In this document: in pieces, positions 58,497-64,000 of the stretch
Position numbering within the stretch: position 1 is the first letter of the stretch
Layout of the letters: every line of letters begins with the position of its first letter
Assembly: GCA_022225965.2 (NCBI GenBank)
Contig: JAKJXP020000005.1
Span: 744,001 to 808,000, forward strand
DNA length: 64,000 bases
Direction: 5' to 3'
Source: Diatrype stigma
Lineage: Eukaryota; Ascomycota; Sordariomycetes; Xylariales; Diatrypaceae
Notes under the pieces: model-generated
What the model was told of the DNA's origin: nothing
Databases searched by the model: none
What the model saw: only the letters and a program-made list of their open reading frames with translations
Position numbers and translations under genes: made by a program

Positions 58497-59955
58497 ATGA
58501 AGGCCTCTCTCCTGACCCTGCTGCTGCCGGCAGCGGCAAGCGCCCGGTTCGTCGAGTCCAACGAGGCCAACCACGTCATCCCCTTCCCCGACGCGCAGGC
58601 CGCCTTTCCCGACGACGTTGCCGCCGCCACGGAAGAGGTCGAGAAGTTCCTGGTCGAGCTGGCCCCCGGCGAGACGCGCTGGGTGACCGAGGATGAGAAG
58701 TGGGAGCTGCGCCGCGCCGGCCAGCAGTTCATGGACATCACCGAGCACGGGGACCTCGGCGCCCTCTCCTCGTCGTCGTCATCGCGGAGCAAGCCCGTCT
58801 TCCCGGCGAAGCCGCAGCTCCAGTCCGACGTGCAGCCGCTGCTGGGCAAGCTGTCCAAGGCGAACCTGGAGGCGCACCTGGAGAAGTTCACGAGCTTCCA
58901 CACGCGCTACTACAAGTCGGACTACGGGCGGCAGTCGTCCGAGTGGCTGCTGCAGACGGTGCGGGACACGATCGCCGAGTCGGGCGCCGACAAGCACGGC
59001 GTCAAGGCCGAGCACTTCGAGCACCCCTGGGGCCAGAACTCCGTCATCGCCACCATCCCCGGCCGGTCCGAGCACACGGTCGTCATCGGCGCCCACCAGG
59101 ACTCCATCAACCTGTGGCTGCCGTCGGTGCTGCCCGCGCCGGGCGCCGACGACGACGGCAGCGGCACCGTGACGATCCTCGAGGCGTTCCGCGTCCTGCT
59201 GTCGTCGGGCGGCCTGTTCAACGGCACTACCACTGCCGCTGCGGAAGGCGGCAGCGGCAGCGCCAGCGCGCTCCCCAACACGATCGAGTTCCACTGGTAC
59301 AGCGCCGAGGAGGGCGGCCTGCTGGGCAGCCAGGCCATCTTCAGCAGCTACGAGAAGGAGGGCCGCGTCGTCAAGGCCATGCTCCAGCAGGACATGACGG
59401 GCTACGTGCAGGGCACCCTCGACTCCGGCAAGCCCGAGAGCGTCGGCGTCATCACCGACTTCGTCGATCCGGGCCTGACCACCTTTATCAAGAAGGTCAT
59501 TGAAGAGGTAAGTAAGGTTTGCATCAGATCCGAGCAAGCAAGCAAAAGAATCAGCGAGAAGTGAAAAGAGAGATGTCCCTGCACACGCATACTGTTTTTG
59601 TCTTTCTTCCCCTCTTGATCGGATCGTCGGCTGTGTGTTTTATTTATATCCCCTTGCTTACTGACTCGTCCGCCTGCAACAGTACTGCGACATCCCCTGG
59701 GTCGAGACCAAGTGCGGCTACGCCTGCTCGGACCACGCGTCGGCGTCCAAGGCCGGCTACCCGTCCGCCTTCGTGATCGAGTCCTCCTTCGGCGACTCGG
59801 ACCAGCACATCCACAACACCGACGACCTGATCAAGTACCTGTCGTTCGACCACATGCTGCAGCACGCCAAGATGACCCTCGCCCTCGCCTACGAGCTCGG
59901 CAGCACCGACTTCGAGACCCTGGAGAGCGGCAGCGGCGAGATGGGCGAGCTCTGA
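58497..59955 (+). CDS. lap1: Secreted leucine aminopeptidase, M28 family
   Basis: Exons 58497-59507 and 59683-59955 give 427 residues. A signal peptide ([16 protein letters not shown]) and a propeptide of about 80 residues precede the M28E peptidase domain. The five zinc ligands and catalytic Glu are all present: VIGAHQDS (H200), GADDDGSG (Asp, about 219), [10 protein letters not shown] (E271/E272), QQDMTGY (D299) and QHIHNTDD (H381). The [14 protein letters not shown] segment supplies disulfide cysteines as in fungal Lap1. It removes N-terminal residues, preferably Leu, from peptides outside the cell. The 175-bp intron falls just before YCDIPW with a GTAAGT donor. NGT at residue 242 is a possible N-glycosylation site. 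Coding sequence is very GC-rich at third positions; the gene converges with the P-type ATPase. Confidence 0.94.
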
Positions 59956-60877
59956 ATCTGATTGATTTGCCAGTCTAGTCTCATGCCTACATGGGATGAG
60001 AAGATCCGCTCAACCGCATTTCCGGAGATGGTTGGCTAGGAGTTGGCGACCGGTATGTGCTAGTTTGTAAGGTAATAATACATGAATACATAGCGTGGAC
60101 ATGAATAGCGATATCATTATTATGGTTGGATACACCTAGGTTATCCCTTAACATTGGTGATTGACGCACATGGCTCTTTGAATTGTTGATATCTTTGGAT
60201 AATATCGGGACAAGGGTAAGGTAGCTGATGGTTCCCTTGAGAACCCTTGCGTGGCAAATAGATGAGTGACTACGTACGTTCCTATTTCTCGTAAATGCAG
60301 CGTAATCATGTACAATATTATGTGTATGTATATTCATCCCAGAAGAGCCCACAGCATCATATAGTTACAACATTAGGATATGTTGGCTGGCAGACAGGCT
60401 CAGGTATCATCGCCCTTACCTGTATGCCATCTACCCTGCCCTGCCCTGCCCTGCCCTGCCCGGCTCTTCTCGCTCTTGCATCTTCATTATTTTTTCTTCC
60501 TTTTCCGATTGCTGTATCTCTCTGCTCAACAGTAGGCACTCAGCTTCGGCCGCTGACATCCCCCCTTTTCTCGCCCAAACGTAATCAGACTCCCCAAGTA
60601 GGTCGGTGCTAACTTGCTCAGTATAATACATACATCCAACTGAGCTATCTACTTAGTAAGCCGTCCGTCCGACCGACCACGCATTGTTTGCCCCCCTTTT
60701 CTTCTCTTCCTGCTCTTTCTACCAACTTCGCTAGATATATGACAGTAATGGTAGACTCCGAAGTTATGGGTAGAGGCAGTGAGCATAGATGATAAAGTGA
60801 AAAGAACCAATGTAGTCAGACAGACAACATGTAGTTATGTAGTACGTTCGCGTCCCAAGCACCCACCCCACCGCGCC
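59956..60877. other. Convergent 3' spacer
   Basis: About 0.9 kb between the stops of lap1 and the ATPase gene. It holds both 3' ends, a CCCTG pentamer repeated six times at about 60436-60463, and CCGTCCGTCCGACCGACC near 60661-60680. No gene seen. Confidence 0.55.
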
Positions 60878-63800
60878 CTATACAGCCTGGCTATACGCAG
60901 TCGCACCGCCTAGCATGCGCTTCCGGCGGCCGTAGCGGAACCACTTGCGTGCCTCATCGACCCAGAAGACGGCGCTGGCCAGGACGACGAGGCGGACGAG
61001 GTCGCCCAGGCTGAGGGCCTCGGTCTGGAAGACGTCCTGGAGCCAGGGGAGGTAGATGACCAGCAGCTGCCCGGCGAGGCTCAGGGCGACGGCCCAGTTG
61101 AACAGGCGGTTGGACAGCCAGCCGGCCTCGCCGCGCAGGAACGACTTGGCCTCGGACCGGCACGCCAGCGCGTTGAACATGTCGAACAGCACGAAGCACG
61201 TGAAGGTCATGGTCGTGTCGCGCCGGTCCACCTCGCCGTCTGCCAGCATCTCTCGCGTGTACACCAGCATCGTGCCCGCCATGATCACTGCTGCCGACGA
61301 GACCACGCGCTGCAGAAGGGTGCGGGTCAGCACCGGCTCGCTGCGCGATCGCGGTGGTCGCGTCATCACGTCTGGGTCTACCTTCTCGACGCCGAGGGAT
61401 TGGGCGGGAGGGCCGTCCATGATGATATCTACGAGAAGAGAAGAAAATGGGTTAGTATACCTGAGGTCATTGGGGCGGATGGGGGCAGAACTTACTAATC
61501 CAGAGAATCTGCATAGCATTCAAGGGCGTTTTAAGCCCCATGCAGGTGCAGAGGAAGACCAACGCGAGGCTGGCCACGCTGGTGCTGAGCTGGAACGTGA
61601 TGAAGTTCTGGATGTTGTTGAAGATGCCCTTGCCTTCCTCGATGGCGCGGAGGATCGTGGAGAAGTCGTCGTCGGTGAGGATCATGTCGGACGCCTCCTT
61701 GGCGACGTCGGTGCCGTGCAGACCCATGGAGATGCCGATGTCGGCCTTCTTCAGAGCCGGAGCGTCGTTGACGCCGTCGCCCGTCATGGCAACGATGTCC
61801 CCACGCGACTGAAGAGCCCCTATGATCTTCATCTTGTGGTCCGGATTCGTGCGCGCGAATATCGTGGTCGTCTGCATCGCGGCGGCGAGCTGGTCCTCGG
61901 TCATCGCGTCCACTTCATCCCCGGTGAGCACCGGCTTCACTTCCACCTGGTTCGAGGAGTGCTCCCGAGGCGTTGCAATCTGCATGCCGAGCTGTTTTCC
62001 AATGGCGTATGCGGTGGTGGGAGAGTCGCCCGTGATCATGATGACCTTGACACCGCCGCGCATCAGTCTCCTAATGGAATGCGCAACGCCTGGTCTCGGC
62101 GGATCACTCATTCCCACTAAACCGGCAAATGTCAAGCCCTTGTATAACTCCTCATGGTGTGGTAGGCTAGGGCTGTCACTGCGGTCCGCGTCGCCGGGCG
62201 TGCTACTGCGAGTGCTCGGCGAGAGCGTGGATCTGCTCCGCGTATGTTTAGTGACTGGGCCACTAGCGAATGCCAAGACCCGGAGCCCCTTTTCTGCCAT
62301 CCTCTCGGCTGCCTCCGAAGCCTCGTGGCGCTTCGTAGCATCCAGTACGATTTCGCGGCCGTCAGGGGTCAAATACGAATCGCAAGCATCCAAAACCCTG
62401 TCTATGGCGCCCTTCATGTAAGCGTATTCCCTTTCACTATTCTTTGGGTCCGCTCCAATCACAACGCCCATCCATTTCCTCTCCGAGCTGAAGGGTGTCT
62501 CGGCTGTGCGGGGACCAATCGAGCTTCTCACATCATGTTCCTCGAATCGATCAAGGAGATCCAGCATCGCAACATCGGTTGGCTGTCCAACCCAACGGGT
62601 AAGCTTTGAGAAGTCTTTATTCTGCGTATCAGAGAGAACTGCTTTGGCGCCATGTGCAAGTCGCCCGTTATTTGCTATGTTGCCAATCCGCAGTATTCTC
62701 AGGATTGGCAGAGAAGACTGCACTGTCCTTACTTCTTCGTCTGACTGAATATCTATTGGGCTGTTCTTCCCGAAATGCCACATGTTCGCCGTGGTCATGT
62801 GATTCATCGTGAGAGTACCGGTTTTGTCGGAACACACAACGTTAACGGACCCCAAAGTTTCCACACTTGGCATCCTGCGAATGATGGCGTTATGCCTTGC
62901 CATGCGATGGACACCGAGAGCCAATGTTACTGTAACTATGATAGGTAACCCTTCGGGGATAGCAGCAACAGCAAGCGAGATGGAAATGGTGAAGAGCTCG
63001 AGGATCTTCTTGCCTTGTAGCAGCCCTACCAGTGAGATTAAGGCAATAATCCCGAAGGATATCTTGCTGAGCTGAGACCCTAGCTCATCCATGCTCAGCT
63101 GAAGGGGCGATCGAGGGCTCTCCGTCCCAGAGACGCTCGTAGCAATCGTACCGAAATGGGTGTCCCCGCCCGTCGCAAATACAATGCCTTGGCCGTGGCC
63201 AGATTTCACCAGCGTTCCCATATATGCGACGTTGTTGATGGTCTGATTCTGCGCATCCTTCCTTGGTGCGCTTATATATGCTGAAGGGGATAATATGGAT
63301 GGACTAGGTTGTCGTAGTGCTGCAGAGCCATATGGGGAGGGCGAATGTAGCGGCGAGTTCGTACTTCTGGCACGGGCATCTGCAGTTACCCTCACAGGCT
63401 CGTTTTCTCCCGTAAGGTTGGAAGCGTCGATGGTAAGATCGGCAGCCTGAGTGACACGAATATCGGCGGGGATGCGGTCGCCCGTGGTGAACATGACGAG
63501 ATCGCCTGGCACTAACTGAGCAGCCATGACCTTGGTAGAGGTAGCCTCCATCATCTCCTCGCCCGGCGTTTCTGTGCCTACCGAACCTTCCTTCTCAACA
63601 GTATCCTCGACTGCCGGTGGCCAGGACCCGGAACCGGCCTTGAATGCCTTCGTAGACTGGGCTCGGACCAAGTGAGCATGGTTCGGAACTAGATGATTCA
63701 GGGCCTCGATGGATTTTTCAGACCGATATTCCTGTACGAACCCGACTGTAATGACGATGGTTACGGCAACTGTTATACTGACGGCATCGTCCATATTTCC

Positions 63801-64000
63801 AACCAAGATGGAAGCAAATGCCGAGACTAGAAGTAATATGATGAGAGGTTCTTGGAACTGTTTGAGAAACCGTAGCCATAACGGCTCCGGAGGTTCGTGA
63901 GGTATCTCGTTGGGCCCGAAATCGCGTAATCGTGAAAGTGCAGTGCCAGGGGACAGCCCATGTGTCAGAGAGGATTCCAGCCGAGCTGCCGTCTCAGCTG
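60878..64000 (-). CDS. pmr1: Ca2+/Mn2+ P-type ATPase, Pmr1 type (partial)
   Basis: The gene enters from the right edge; its 5' end is outside. Exons (minus) 64000-61496 and 61428-60878. The order of P-type elements is complete from the N-terminal cation-ATPase domain ([20 protein letters not shown]) onward: M1-M2, [30 protein letters not shown] (the TGE phosphatase motif, as TGEN), VAAIPEGLP in M4, [12 protein letters not shown] (phosphorylated Asp), [33 protein letters not shown], and [20 protein letters not shown], which crosses the intron. This set is diagnostic of the secretory-pathway Ca2+-ATPase Pmr1, which loads Golgi with Ca2+ and Mn2+ for glycosylation and sorting. A Ser/Pro-rich insert of about 40 residues follows the TGEN segment, and another Ser/Thr/Arg-rich insert ([16 protein letters not shown]) sits in the nucleotide-binding domain. 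The C-terminus ends with the last membrane segments and a basic tail. Confidence 0.93.

Noticed and set aside
58700..59537. Overlapping frames of about 250-267 codons across lap1
   Set aside because: Arg/Ala/Gly-rich shadow frames caused by extreme GC content; the aminopeptidase frame has all catalytic motifs.

Overview
The window is nuclear DNA from a filamentous ascomycete, most likely a Sordariomycete. Genes are split by short (about 50-330 bp) GT-AG introns, exons are often GC-rich at third codon positions, and intergenic DNA is long and crowded with TACCTA/TAGGTA words. AT-rich blocks carry the C-to-T and G-to-A decay typical of repeat-induced point mutation (RIP). The protein set (APSES regulator, GPI-type GH76, DUF3405, Cns1, Pmr1-type Ca2+ ATPase, M28 leucine aminopeptidase) is fungal. 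I see no operons, CRISPR arrays, tRNA or rRNA genes.

Layout. 1-2600 is an AT-rich RIP-decayed block containing a ghost reading frame. 2600-9000 holds a small bZIP gene (4884-5917) in otherwise gene-empty DNA. 9-17 kb is a plus-strand run: a glyoxalase-fold protein, a GH76 cell-wall mannosidase homologue, histidinol-phosphate aminotransferase with a Gcn4/Cpc1-type site upstream, and the Hsp90 co-chaperone Cns1. The APSES factor (17156-19578, minus) converges on cns1. 19.6-25.7 kb is a gene desert holding a complete but RIP-killed Fot1/pogo-like DNA transposon (23169-25024, TA target duplication, terminal inverted repeats). TOP2 (25668-31016, plus) and a reticulon-like gene (32714-34077, minus) converge. 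34.1-37.6 kb contains microsatellites and then a 1.6-kb GC/AT mosaic tandem array ending near a very stable hairpin. 40-51.7 kb carries three minus-strand genes: a TBC RabGAP, an SS18/Snf11-like SWI/SNF subunit and a TatD/Scn1-like hydrolase. 54.7-60 kb carries a DUF3405 membrane protein and a secreted leucine aminopeptidase on the plus strand. A Pmr1-type Ca2+/Mn2+ ATPase on the minus strand runs off the right edge.

The genes are mostly independent housekeeping or secretory-pathway functions: Pmr1, reticulon, TBC GAP and DUF3405 act in ER/Golgi/traffic; GH76 and the aminopeptidase are exported; Top2, the SS18-like subunit, APSES and bZIP proteins act in the nucleus. Exon boundaries were deduced by eye from splice consensus, reading phase and family conservation. 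The most notable non-genic items are the intact-architecture but RIP-inactivated transposon, the mosaic array with its terminal hairpin, and the ghost frame at the left end.
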